Both the position numbers and the translations under genes were made by a program. Under the pieces are notes generated by a model. The model was not told the DNA's origin and searched no databases. It saw only the letters and a program-made list of their open reading frames with translations. A DNA stretch of 64,000 nucleotides from Schaedlerella glycyrrhizinilytica_A. Lineage in GTDB: Bacteria; Bacillota; Clostridia; Lachnospirales; Lachnospiraceae. Positions 45,816 to 54,204 of this stretch are shown here, one piece after another; positions within the stretch are counted from its first letter, which is position 1; the number at the start of each line of letters is the position of its first letter. The stretch lies in NCBI RefSeq assembly GCF_042852765.1, contig NZ_AP031414.1, one strand, 5' to 3'.

Positions 45816-45930
45816 ACTCTCTTCTCTCCTTTTGTAAGTTTCCGTTTTGAAATATGCCAGGTAAACCACAAAACAAGAGACTTTGTGCAGCGTCCACCCG
45901 GTTATATTCCCGTAACCCTCTCAGATTCCT

Positions 45931-46136
45931 TTAAAAGCGGGTATTCTGACTTAGGCATCAAACACACTGTTCCGCCTTCTCATAGACCATTTGTCTACAA
46001 TGACATCATGGAACAGCACTACTCCCATACAGCAACGGGCATTGTGCAGGACTCTCACCTGACTTCCCCGACGCACTGCTTTTCAAAAGACAGCGCTCCC
46101 TTTTAAAGTGCTTGCCGAATCTGAAACCTGAACCGC
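45931..46136 (-). promoter_or_regulatory. Cobalamin (AdoCbl-type) riboswitch
   Basis: On the minus strand the aptamer core is clear: GGGAAGTCAGGTGAGAGTCC, then TGCCCGTTGCTGTATGGG, and the B12-box AAGTCAGAATACCCGC (45937-45952). A 5' hairpin CCGCAG-GTT-CTGCGG precedes the core. No strong terminator with T-tract is seen before cbiM. A CACAAA/TTTGTG hairpin whose loop (TCTCTT) could pair with AAGAGA beside the cbiM ribosome binding site suggests control of translation. It should lower expression of the whole operon when cobalamin is ample. Confidence 0.92.
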
Positions 46137-46156
46137 AGAACCTGCGGATCTGATAT

Positions 46157-46185
46157 AGTATACCATAGTTGCTATATGATTTCAA
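46157..46185 (-). promoter_or_regulatory. Promoter of the B12 operon
   Basis: TTGAAA (46180-46185) and TATACT (46157-46162) on the minus strand are 17 bases apart, just upstream of the riboswitch. Confidence 0.75.
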
Positions 46186-46248
46186 TCCTGCGTGCTGACC
46201 GATTCGGTGATTCTGATTCGGTGATCCCAGATCCGGTTATGACCGCTC

Positions 46249-46998
46249 TTATAAATGCTCCCGAAACCACGCGATGATCTCTTCTGCTTTTTTCCCATCT
46301 TCCTCCGGTCTTCTGATCACAACCAGACAGGCTCCGTTCTCTTTTGCCGCCTCCAGCTTTTCCGGAAATCCGCCGGCTTTTCCGGTTTCTTTCGTCACAA
46401 CGTATTTTGCATCCACATGAGCGATCATCGCTTTGTTCATTTCCTTTGAAAACGGTCCCTGCATCGCCAGCAGATGTTTCCCCTCAAAACCAAGCCCGAT
46501 GCTTTTTTCCACCGCCTCTTTTGTAGAAAGAACTCTCGCATAGCATCGGCTGCGGAACTCTTTTAATCTTGTGTATTCCTGTAATTCCTTGCTTCCCGTT
46601 GTGAGCAGGATATTGCCTGTTGTCTCCTTCAAATATGTCACTGCTTCCGCAATACTCTCTACAAATACACACCCCTCCGCCGGTTCCCGGCTCTCCCGCA
46701 GACATCGGATATATGCGACTGCTTCCGCCCTGCATGCTTCCCTGATATTTTCCGTGACGATGCGGGCAAACGGATGGGTCGCATCGATGACCAGTGTGAT
46801 CTGTTTCTCCCGAAGAAAGCTCTGCATCTGTTCCCGATCCATCCGTCCTCTGACCACTTCCGTATTCTCACAGACTGCTGCCGAAGCCTCTCCGTATTCT
46901 GTCGCAACACTCACATAGACATGCACCGGATATGCACGGAGCGCCCTCACAAGCGCATTTCCCTCCGTCGTCCCGGAAAACACAAGTATCTGTTCCAT
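46249..46998 (-). CDS. cbiJ: Cobalt-precorrin-6A reductase
   Basis: Reduces (cobalt-)precorrin-6A to 6B with NADH/NADPH. 249 residues. ILVFSGTTEGNALVRAL at the N-terminus, VVRGRMDREQM near 55, LVIDATHPFARIVTENIREA near 75 and LLTTGSKELQEY in the middle are family features. The ATG at 46998 follows AGGAGAGAAT; a long in-frame extension to 47568 overlaps cbiG and is rejected. It ends about 65 bases before the B12 operon promoter and has no clear terminator. Confidence 0.94.
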   Translation of the reverse strand: MEQILVFSGTTEGNALVRALRAYPVHVYVSVATEYGEASAAVCENTEVVRGRMDREQMQSFLREKQITLVIDATHPFARIVTENIREACRAEAVAYIRCLRESREPAEGCVFVESIAEAVTYLKETTGNILLTTGSKELQEYTRLKEFRSRCYARVLSTKEAVEKSIGLGFEGKHLLAMQGPFSKEMNKAMIAHVDAKYVVTKETGKAGGFPEKLEAAKENGACLVVIRRPEEDGKKAEEIIAWFREHL

Positions 46999-47006
46999 AT
47001 TCTCTC

Positions 47007-48101
47007 CTATCTGAATCTCAACACTTTTTCTCTTTCCACCGCCGCCGCCGTCATGCCTTTCCGGCGATTCTTTCCAAACACCGGCTTTCCATCCGGCGCG
47101 CAGGCTCTCGCCGCCCGCTCGCAGACGTTGTCCACCCCGGTCACCGACCGTACAAATTCCGAGGATTCTTCCACCTCCCCGGTCTTCATCAGTTCCTCCG
47201 CAGAATAACAGCGAAACGGGACATGCAACTTTTCCGCCAGCCCGATCAGTCCCGGCTCGTCCTGCTTTAAATGGATACTGGCGATCGCAGTGATCTGTTC
47301 CATCCGGCATCCATGCTCCTCCAGGATCTCCCGCAGTCCGCTTTCGATCGCCGCTTCCTCCGTTCCCCGTCTGCATCCGATCCCCACCGCAAGATTCTGC
47401 GGGATCAACTGCAAGATCCCGGCAGGGCAGGCTTCTTTTTTCCCGCTGACCCAGATTCCAAAACCTTGCCGCTTTGCAAATGCTTCTAATTCTGATTTGC
47501 TCCCGCAAAGCCTGAGACGATCCGGGAATGTGCCCTGCCACGGATATTCCGCATAAAACCCGACACATTTCCCGTCCAAAAGCGCCGCCGAAATTTGTTT
47601 TGCCGTAGTTCGATTCCCGATGCGAAGCCGGTTATCCGCAGCAAAAACATCCACCGCAAAAACCTGTTCCACATCCGTAGCCGTTGTGATCACCGGTTTT
47701 GCTCCCACAGATCCGGCGATCTCCCGGGCGATCTCCACGGCTCCACCCACATGCCCCGACAACAGCGGGATCACATATTCCGCCCGTTCATCCATCACAA
47801 GTACCGGAGAGTCCGTAAACTTATCTTTCACCCAAGGGGCGATCAGCCGGACGGCGATCCCCGACGCGCCGATGAACAAAAAAGCTTCTTTGCCCCAGTA
47901 CTGTCCAATCCATGCACTCCGTTTTTCTTTCTCCGGAAGCGGTGCAAGACAGAGTTCTCTCTCGTTCTTATCTGCAAAGCGTTCCACCGTATAGCAGGAA
48001 CAGCGATATCCGATCTCTGTTAATTTTTTCCCTATCTCCCGGTTCAGCCTGCTCCCCTGCTTTGTAAAGCTGATCACCCGGATCTTTTTCTCTTCGTTCA
48101 T
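47007..48101 (-). CDS. cbiG: Cobalt-precorrin-5A hydrolase
   Basis: Opens the ring lactone with loss of acetaldehyde in the anaerobic pathway. 364 residues. The N-terminal region has FIGASGIAVRLIAPWVKDKFTDSPV near 75 and PLLSGHVGGA near 112; the C-terminal domain begins at VGIGCRRGTEEAAIE near 235 and includes ASIHLKQDEPGL. It is paired with cbiJ, eight bases apart, but lies downstream of glgX with a gap of only 49 bases and no riboswitch. Confidence 0.94.
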   Translation of the reverse strand: MNEEKKIRVISFTKQGSRLNREIGKKLTEIGYRCSCYTVERFADKNERELCLAPLPEKEKRSAWIGQYWGKEAFLFIGASGIAVRLIAPWVKDKFTDSPVLVMDERAEYVIPLLSGHVGGAVEIAREIAGSVGAKPVITTATDVEQVFAVDVFAADNRLRIGNRTTAKQISAALLDGKCVGFYAEYPWQGTFPDRLRLCGSKSELEAFAKRQGFGIWVSGKKEACPAGILQLIPQNLAVGIGCRRGTEEAAIESGLREILEEHGCRMEQITAIASIHLKQDEPGLIGLAEKLHVPFRCYSAEELMKTGEVEESSEFVRSVTGVDNVCERAARACAPDGKPVFGKNRRKGMTAAAVEREKVLRFR

Positions 48102-48150
48102 TCCTTTTTCCCTGTTTCTTGATTTTTCTGCGTTTCAGCTTTCCTGCTTT

Positions 48151-50283
48151 TTAATATGATTTCGTTGTAAAAACGGCTACGGAACGCGGCTTCATCACGA
48201 ATTCCGATTCAATCCGCACTTCTTCTCCCTCCGGATAAACATATCTCCCCGCACCGTCTCCATATGTGTTCACGCAAAGATACCATGTTTCTCTCCCCTG
48301 CAGATCCGGCAGAAAGATCCTTGTATCCTCCCAATATGGGTTCACTGCCACATAGACAATATCGTCTTTTCCTTTTTCCGAATCATATCCGGCAAAAGAG
48401 ACCGCCAGCATCCGTGCTTCTTTCTCGATATTCAGCTCCCCGTATTCGTTCCTTGTGTTCAGAGAACCTAATCCGCAAACTGCATCCGGCAGCTTTTTCC
48501 GGATCACCGTATGTTTTTTCCGAAAATGGATCATAAATTTGAAAAACTCAAACAATTCACGGTTTTTCTCCAAAAGACTCCAGTCCAGCCAGGACACCTC
48601 ATTGTCCTGACAGTAGGAATTGTTGTTGCCAAACTGTGTGTTCCCGAATTCATCGCCTGCCAGAAACATCGGTGTTCCCCTGCTGCACATCAGTACCGCA
48701 CAGGCGTTGCGGATCATCCGGAAACGAAGCATCTTCACTTCCGGATCGTCGGTCTCCCCCTCCGCTCCGCAGTTCCAGCTCCGGTTGTCGCTCGCGCCGT
48801 CGGTATTGTCCCATCCATTGGCTTCATTGTGTTTCGTATTGTAAGAATACAGATCGTACAGCGTGAATCCATCGTGACAAGTCAGAAAATTCACACAGGA
48901 ATTGTAGCCCGCATACCGTTCGTTGCCGTCCTGCGTGTATCCGCCGTACAGATCTCCCGATCCGGATATACACCACGCCGCAGTCCACGCCTCCCAGAGA
49001 TCGCCTTTCAGGTAACTGCGCAGACAATCCCGGTATCTTCCGTTCCACTCTGCCCAGCGCCGGTTTGCCGGAAACTTTCCGACCTGATACATGCCGCCGG
49101 CATCCCATGCTTCCGCGATCAGCTTTACATTACTCAAAACCGGATTGAACGCCAGACTTTCCAAAAGCGGCGGATTGTTCATCGGAGAACCGTCCGCATT
49201 TCTCCCGAGGATGCTTGCCAGATCAAACCGGAATCCGTCGATCCGATAGTTGATCGTCCAATACTGCAGACATTCCAGGATCATCTGCCGCACCATCGGA
49301 TGGTTGCAGTTCAAAGTATTGCCGCAGCCGCTGAAATTGTAATAGTTCCCATCCGGCGTCAGCATATAATAAATCTTATTGTCAAATCCTTTGAAACAAA
49401 ATGTGGGACCTTTTTCATTTCCCTCCGCGGTGTGATTGAACACAACGTCCAGGATCACTTCGATCCCATTCTCATGCAGCTCCCGGATCAGCGTTTTTAA
49501 CTCCGTCCCCTCCCGGTTGTATTCCTCGGCAGCCGTATAGCTCGTGTTCGGCGCAAAAAAGCTGACGCTGTTGTATCCCCAGTATTCGAGCAGCTTTTTC
49601 CCATCCACCTCCCGGCAGTTCACAGTCTCATCGAACTCAAAGATCGGCATCAGTTCCACCGCGTTGACGCCCAGTTCTTTCAGATAAGGGATCTTCTCCC
49701 GCAATCCCTCAAATGTACCTTTCTGTTCCACACCGGAAGACGGGTGTTTCGTAAAGCCGCGGACATGCATCTCATAGATGATCAGATCGCTCATTTCCCG
49801 TTTTGACTGCGGCATATCGCCCCAGTCAAACACATCTTTCACTACCCTTGCATGATAAGCGCCCTCTTTTTTCTCGCCCCAGATCCGCTGTCCCGCCACT
49901 GCTCTCGCATATGGATCCAGCAGTACGTTTTCTTTCCTGAACCGCAGTCCTTTTTCCGGATCCCACGGTCCGTCCACACGATAGGCATATTCCAGCTCTT
50001 CAATATCCAGCCCAAAAACGATCATGGAATATACATCCCCGATCCGGTATTCATCCGGAAACGGCAGCACCGCATACGGTTCTTCCTCTCCCCTGTGGAA
50101 CAGCAAAAGTTCACAGAAAGTTCCGCCGGACGTGTGCACGGTAAAATTCACCCCCACCAGAAGCGGCGTCGCTCCGTTCGTCTCAAACATCCCCGGTCTT
50201 ACAAGATAACCGGAGATCTCGCCCACCGCATTAAACGAAGTGTGGGATTCTACTGTATAACTTTTCATATCATGTTTCATCAT
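48151..50283 (-). CDS. glgX: Glycogen debranching enzyme, GlgX/isoamylase type
   Basis: Hydrolyses alpha-1,6 branches of glycogen or limit dextrins. 710 residues: an N-terminal CBM48-like domain (about 15-130), then the GH13 barrel. Catalytic segments are DVVFNHTAEG near 270, YRIDGFRFDLAS (nucleophile Asp) near 345, AEAWDAGG (general acid Glu) near 385 and LTCHDGFTLYD near 460. No signal peptide, so cytoplasmic. AAAGGAG lies ahead. The start overlaps the end of the sensor kinase gene, an unusual neighbour for a glycogen enzyme. Confidence 0.94.
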   Translation of the reverse strand: MMKHDMKSYTVESHTSFNAVGEISGYLVRPGMFETNGATPLLVGVNFTVHTSGGTFCELLLFHRGEEEPYAVLPFPDEYRIGDVYSMIVFGLDIEELEYAYRVDGPWDPEKGLRFRKENVLLDPYARAVAGQRIWGEKKEGAYHARVVKDVFDWGDMPQSKREMSDLIIYEMHVRGFTKHPSSGVEQKGTFEGLREKIPYLKELGVNAVELMPIFEFDETVNCREVDGKKLLEYWGYNSVSFFAPNTSYTAAEEYNREGTELKTLIRELHENGIEVILDVVFNHTAEGNEKGPTFCFKGFDNKIYYMLTPDGNYYNFSGCGNTLNCNHPMVRQMILECLQYWTINYRIDGFRFDLASILGRNADGSPMNNPPLLESLAFNPVLSNVKLIAEAWDAGGMYQVGKFPANRRWAEWNGRYRDCLRSYLKGDLWEAWTAAWCISGSGDLYGGYTQDGNERYAGYNSCVNFLTCHDGFTLYDLYSYNTKHNEANGWDNTDGASDNRSWNCGAEGETDDPEVKMLRFRMIRNACAVLMCSRGTPMFLAGDEFGNTQFGNNNSYCQDNEVSWLDWSLLEKNRELFEFFKFMIHFRKKHTVIRKKLPDAVCGLGSLNTRNEYGELNIEKEARMLAVSFAGYDSEKGKDDIVYVAVNPYWEDTRIFLPDLQGRETWYLCVNTYGDGAGRYVYPEGEEVRIESEFVMKPRSVAVFTTKSY

Positions 50284-51691
50284 CGTTCTCCTTTATCGGG
50301 AAATGCATTTCCACCGCAAAACCGCCTTTTTCCTCCTGTCTTCCATGATCCAGAAGCACGGTTCCTCCGTGTGCTGCCACGATCTGGCGCACGATCAGAA
50401 GCCCCAGTCCATGACGAGGTTCTTCCACGCCTCCGTCGCTCATCATATAATGCGGAGTGCTCTGTAATTTCTGAAGTTCTTCCTCGCCAATACCGATCCC
50501 GTCGTCTTCCAGCCGGATCACAAACGCTCCGTCCCCTGCATCCGTTTCTACCATAATACCACATCCATCCGGATTGTGTACCTGTGAATTTGTCAGGATG
50601 TTCCCGATCGCCCTGCAAAGCAGATCTTTATCTCCGCGGATCATCCCGCGGCCGCTTCCCTCTTTTGCTTCAAAACAGATCGGATATTTCTCCTCAAAAT
50701 CCAGATTGGCGAATTCCGCGACCGTCTGTCTGACCACCGCCGCCAGACTGATCCGTTCCATATGAAGCGGCTGCATTTGATACTCCAGCTTGGAAGCGAG
50801 GTTCAGATCATTTACGAGATTTTTCATCTTCACACTCTGAAGACGGATCATCTGCGCCCGTTTTCGCGCCTCGTCCGGAAGTTCTGCGTCATCCTCCATC
50901 TGCGCGGCATATCCCATGACCATGGAAAGCGGCGTTCGGATGTCATGCGACACGCCGGAGATCCAGTTCGCACGGGCACGCTCTTTCTTCTTAAGTTCCT
51001 GTTCCTGTATTTTCAGTTTTTCGGACGCTTCATTAACCGAATGCGCCAGATCCGTAAACAGTCCTTTCTCCCGGACATAGACCCGTTCCTCGGGAAGCGC
51101 TTCGATCCCGCGGATCAACGGGCGGATATATCTGACGATCCCCGAAGTGGAAAATGCGTAGATCAGAAACACTACCAGCAGATTCACAAGAAAGATCATC
51201 ACTGCATTTCGCGGCAGATTTTTGATCAGAGACAGATCATACGTATTCCACATCGATTTCCAATACGTCTCTTTCGGATGTCCCATGATCAGCAGATCAT
51301 TTTCTCTCGCCGCGGTTGTCGTCGGATAATCCTCGATATACCCCAACGTATCCGCGGAAATCTGCGCAGCCGTATAATGAAGCGGGATCTCCGCCGGCAG
51401 GTTCTCACTGCACCATACAACATCGCCGGTCCCGTCTTGAACAAGAACCGCCCACGCATCCCGCTCTGCTAAAATCTGTTTTCCGCGTTCCGAAACAAAA
51501 TAAGTTCCGTCTCCGTTTTCCTGTAATTCCTCCGTCAGTTCTTCCGTCGCCTGCCATCCGCCCCCGCTTGCCATTTCCTGAAACGAGACACCGATAAACA
51601 GGCAGATGTTCAGTACAAACAAGACCAAAAGGGAACATACAATGATCATGACAAACCGGCTGACCAGTTTCAGTATACTCTTATTTCTCAT
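50270..51691 (-). CDS. Sensor histidine kinase of a peptide-resistance type two-component system
   Basis: 473 residues. Two transmembrane segments (about 10-35 and 162-185) enclose a ~125-residue extracytoplasmic sensor domain, followed by a linker, the H-box GVSHDIRTPLSMVMGY near 250 (phospho-accepting His), and the ATPase with N-box IGNILTNSQVHN, DDGIGIG and GLGLLIVRQIV. Architecture and neighbours resemble CprK/NisK-like kinases that control LanFEG exporters. The ATG follows AAAGGAGTAGAAG; the response regulator lies 35 bases upstream. Confidence 0.92.
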   Translation of the reverse strand: MRNKSILKLVSRFVMIIVCSLLVLFVLNICLFIGVSFQEMASGGGWQATEELTEELQENGDGTYFVSERGKQILAERDAWAVLVQDGTGDVVWCSENLPAEIPLHYTAAQISADTLGYIEDYPTTTAARENDLLIMGHPKETYWKSMWNTYDLSLIKNLPRNAVMIFLVNLLVVFLIYAFSTSGIVRYIRPLIRGIEALPEERVYVREKGLFTDLAHSVNEASEKLKIQEQELKKKERARANWISGVSHDIRTPLSMVMGYAAQMEDDAELPDEARKRAQMIRLQSVKMKNLVNDLNLASKLEYQMQPLHMERISLAAVVRQTVAEFANLDFEEKYPICFEAKEGSGRGMIRGDKDLLCRAIGNILTNSQVHNPDGCGIMVETDAGDGAFVIRLEDDGIGIGEEELQKLQSTPHYMMSDGGVEEPRHGLGLLIVRQIVAAHGGTVLLDHGRQEEKGGFAVEMHFPIKENDDET

Positions 51692-51726
51692 CTTCTACTC
51701 CTTTTGCGTTCATTTACAAAGGCGAC

Positions 51727-52434
51727 TCACTCCTTGTCTGCCAGCGTCAGTTTATATCCCAATCCGCGCACCGTCAGCAGTGATACGGGGCTCGACGGAT
51801 GTTCCTCGATCTTCTCCCGGATCCGGCGGATGTGCGCCATCAGAGAATTTTCATATCCGAACGGATTATCCCCCCATGCCGCTTCACAGAGCTGATCGAT
51901 CGTCACGATCCGCCCCGCGTTCCGGTACAATGCCTGTAAAATCTCAAATTCTTTTGCCGTCAGCGGAATCCGCTCTCCGCCGCGGATCACTTCTGCTCTG
52001 GAAAAATCAATCTGACTTCCTTTCAATGTCACGACCGGTTTTTCATCTTTATAGAAACGGCGAAGTATGATCCCGATCCGAAGAAGCAGTTCTTTCGGCA
52101 GAAAAGGTTTCACAAGATAATCATCCGCGCCAAGCCCGAGTCCGTGTAGCCGGTCTGAGTCCTCCCCCCGCGCCGTCAAAAATAAAATCGGGATATCCAG
52201 AAAACTTTTGATCTGTTCAAACAGGAAAAAGCCGTCTCCGTCCGGCAGCATCACATCCAGGATTGCCAGTTCGGGCGTCCATTCCTGACAAACGCCAAGC
52301 GCTTCCCGCACGGTTCCCGCGGTTTTGATCTGCATATACCCGTCCTGATTTAAAATCGATACGACCATCTGTAAAAGCCCCGGTTCATCATCTACAACTA
52401 AAATCCGTTTCTGTTTCCATCTGTCAAAATCCAT
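51727..52434 (-). CDS. OmpR-family response regulator
   Basis: 235 residues. The receiver domain has the acidic pair DDE near 17, phospho-acceptor Asp in LAILDVMLPDGDGF near 60 and the conserved Lys in DYLVKPFLP. The C-terminal winged helix carries RIVTIDQLCEAAWGD and HIRRIREKIEE. It pairs with the kinase downstream and probably activates the divergent ABC operon through the direct repeat at 52510-52528. TAGGAGGA precedes the start. Confidence 0.94.
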   Translation of the reverse strand: MDFDRWKQKRILVVDDEPGLLQMVVSILNQDGYMQIKTAGTVREALGVCQEWTPELAILDVMLPDGDGFFLFEQIKSFLDIPILFLTARGEDSDRLHGLGLGADDYLVKPFLPKELLLRIGIILRRFYKDEKPVVTLKGSQIDFSRAEVIRGGERIPLTAKEFEILQALYRNAGRIVTIDQLCEAAWGDNPFGYENSLMAHIRRIREKIEEHPSSPVSLLTVRGLGYKLTLADKE

Positions 52435-52465
52435 AACAATTCCTCCTACTTTCTCCTGTCAAAAA

Positions 52466-52474
52466 TTATACCAC
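52466..52474 (-). promoter_or_regulatory. Extended -10 of the two-component operon
   Basis: On the minus strand TGGTATAAT forms an extended -10 element about 35 bases before the response regulator start. Confidence 0.5.
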
Positions 52475-52509
52475 CACTTTCCGGACACTCCTATCCCCCG
52501 GTTTCATTT

Positions 52510-52563
52510 GTAAGGTAATCGTAAGGTATTCACAATCCTAACGCAAGATTCGTTTTTTATACT
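52510..52563 (+). promoter_or_regulatory. Direct-repeat regulator box and -10 of the ABC exporter operon
   Basis: GTAAGGTA occurs at 52510-52517 and again at 52521-52528, an 11-base period typical of OmpR-family binding sites. TATACT (52558-52563) is a good -10, while the -35 position (52535-52540) has no consensus. This fits a promoter that depends on the response regulator bound just upstream. Confidence 0.65.
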
Positions 52564-52663
52564 CATTACAGCGGAACAAACAAACGTATTTTCAAAGAAC
52601 GTTTCCCTCCAAAGTTCCCGCAAAAAAACGCCGCATTTCCGCGGCAGAATGAGGTGTCATACG

Positions 52664-53443
52664 ATGAATATCATTGAAACAAAGAATTTAACCAAATCAT
52701 ACGGCAGTTTTACCGCTGTCTCCAATGTAAACCTGCATATCCGGAAAGGAACTGTCTATGGCTTCTTAGGTCCCAACGGAGCAGGAAAGTCAACGACAAT
52801 GAAAATGTTTCTGGGGCTCACAAGGCCGACGCTCGGAAGTTTTCAGATTGACGGAAAGACATTTCCGAATGACCGTGTCGCGATCTTGAAAGAGATCGGA
52901 TCGTTCATCGAATCTCCGGCATTTTACGGCAATCTGACCGGAGAAGAAAATCTGGACATCATCCGCCGTATCTTAAAGCTTCCGAAACACAGTGTAAAGG
53001 ATGCTCTGGAACTGGTCGGTCTGACGGAATTTAAAGACCGTCCGACAAAAAAGTATTCGCTCGGGATGAAACAGCGTCTCGGACTCGCCGGCGCTCTGAT
53101 CGGTCATCCGCCGATTTTGATCCTGGATGAACCGACCAACGGACTGGATCCGGTCGGCATCCACGAGATCCGCACGCTGATCCGTTCTTTGCCGGAACAA
53201 TACGACTGCACCGTACTTGTCTCCTCCCATCTGCTTCCGGAGATCGAACTGATGGCGGATGACATCGGAATCCTGAACCACGGACATCTTCTGTTTGAGG
53301 GATCTATGGAGCAGTTGAAAGCATATGCCCATGAGAACGGATATCCCACAGATAATCTGGAGCAGACTTTTCTGGCTCTTGTAGACGAAGACAACCAACA
53401 ACTACTCCGCAAAAAAATAGAGAAAAGAGGGAAAAGATCATGA
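52664..53443 (+). CDS. Lantibiotic/bacitracin-resistance type ABC ATPase (LanF/CprA-like)
   Basis: 259 residues. Walker A GPNGAGKSTTMKMFLGL near 37, a Q-loop region with GSFIESPAFYGNLTGEENL, signature YSLGMKQRLGLAGALIG near 132, Walker B ILILDEPTNGLDP near 152 and switch His in SSHLLPEI. The E-loop glutamate (FIESPAFY) is characteristic of LanF-type transporters. The ATG at 52664 has GAGGTG eight bases ahead; an upstream in-frame ATG at 52649 lacks a site. Drives the two permeases that follow. Confidence 0.92.
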   Translation: MNIIETKNLTKSYGSFTAVSNVNLHIRKGTVYGFLGPNGAGKSTTMKMFLGLTRPTLGSFQIDGKTFPNDRVAILKEIGSFIESPAFYGNLTGEENLDIIRRILKLPKHSVKDALELVGLTEFKDRPTKKYSLGMKQRLGLAGALIGHPPILILDEPTNGLDPVGIHEIRTLIRSLPEQYDCTVLVSSHLLPEIELMADDIGILNHGHLLFEGSMEQLKAYAHENGYPTDNLEQTFLALVDEDNQQLLRKKIEKRGKRS

Positions 53444-54204
53444 CGCAAACACCGACCATCGGATTTTTCCGGATGCTTCCGCTGGAATGTAAAAAATTGA
53501 AACGGACCGGATGCCTGCCCGCAGTCGTGCTGTGCGGACTGTTTGCAGCTGCATTTCCTCTGGCAAATATGCTGGTGCGCCCGGAAGCATTTACAACACT
53601 TCCGGGAGATCCGCTTTCCATCCTTGCCGACGCCAACTGGCAGATGATCGCAATGCTCAACATTTTGCTCTCGATCTGCCTCTGCTGCATCATGTATCAC
53701 ACCGAATTTGCCGACCGTGGGATCCAGAAGTCCGAAACGCTCCCGGTCAAAGCGCACCTGCTGTTTCTCGGAAAAGGAACCATTCTCGCTGTTTCCGGCA
53801 TCGTTGTGATCCTGACGGAATGCGCGGCGCTCGGCTTCTGTGCGCTCCACTGGTTTCCGGCTTATACATTCGACAGCTCCGCTGCCTTTGCTCTTTTAAA
53901 ATTCGCCGGCTTTCAGTGGCTCATGCTGCTCCCCACAATGCTGCTGATGCTTTGCATCGCATCCATCTGCTCAAATATGTGGACGTCGCTTGGAATCGGC
54001 ATCATCCTGACTTTTACCATATATGTGTTTCCACAGAAGAATCTGCTGCTTGGTCTGCTTCCGTTCTCCACGCCTTATCATCTGCTGTCAGAATCTATCT
54101 CGGCAGATCAGACGCTGCTTTATCCGGCAGCCTGCGCCGCGGAAACGATTCTGTTCGCCTTGTGCGGCGCCATTTATCCATCGATCAGGAGGTATCATTC
54201 ATGA
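53440..54204 (+). CDS. Lantibiotic-resistance type ABC permease (LanE/CprB-like)
   Basis: 254 residues with six predicted transmembrane segments; the N-terminus PLECKKLKRTGCL precedes the first helix, as in LanE/LanG proteins. The start overlaps the ATPase stop by four bases, and its own stop overlaps the next permease. With that protein it would form the exporter that removes antimicrobial peptides from the membrane. The identity of the peptide is unknown. Confidence 0.87.
   Translation: MTQTPTIGFFRMLPLECKKLKRTGCLPAVVLCGLFAAAFPLANMLVRPEAFTTLPGDPLSILADANWQMIAMLNILLSICLCCIMYHTEFADRGIQKSETLPVKAHLLFLGKGTILAVSGIVVILTECAALGFCALHWFPAYTFDSSAAFALLKFAGFQWLMLLPTMLLMLCIASICSNMWTSLGIGIILTFTIYVFPQKNLLLGLLPFSTPYHLLSESISADQTLLYPAACAAETILFALCGAIYPSIRRYHS

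Noticed and set aside
46201..46225. Direct repeat GATTCGGTGAT, two copies with 14-base period
   Set aside because: Only two copies, close to the cbiJ stop, with no regulator or promoter position that would give it meaning.
46999..47568. 190-residue N-terminal extension of CbiJ
   Set aside because: It overlaps cbiG in another frame and its sequence is Gly/Arg-rich without homology; the start at 46998 has AGGAGAGAAT.
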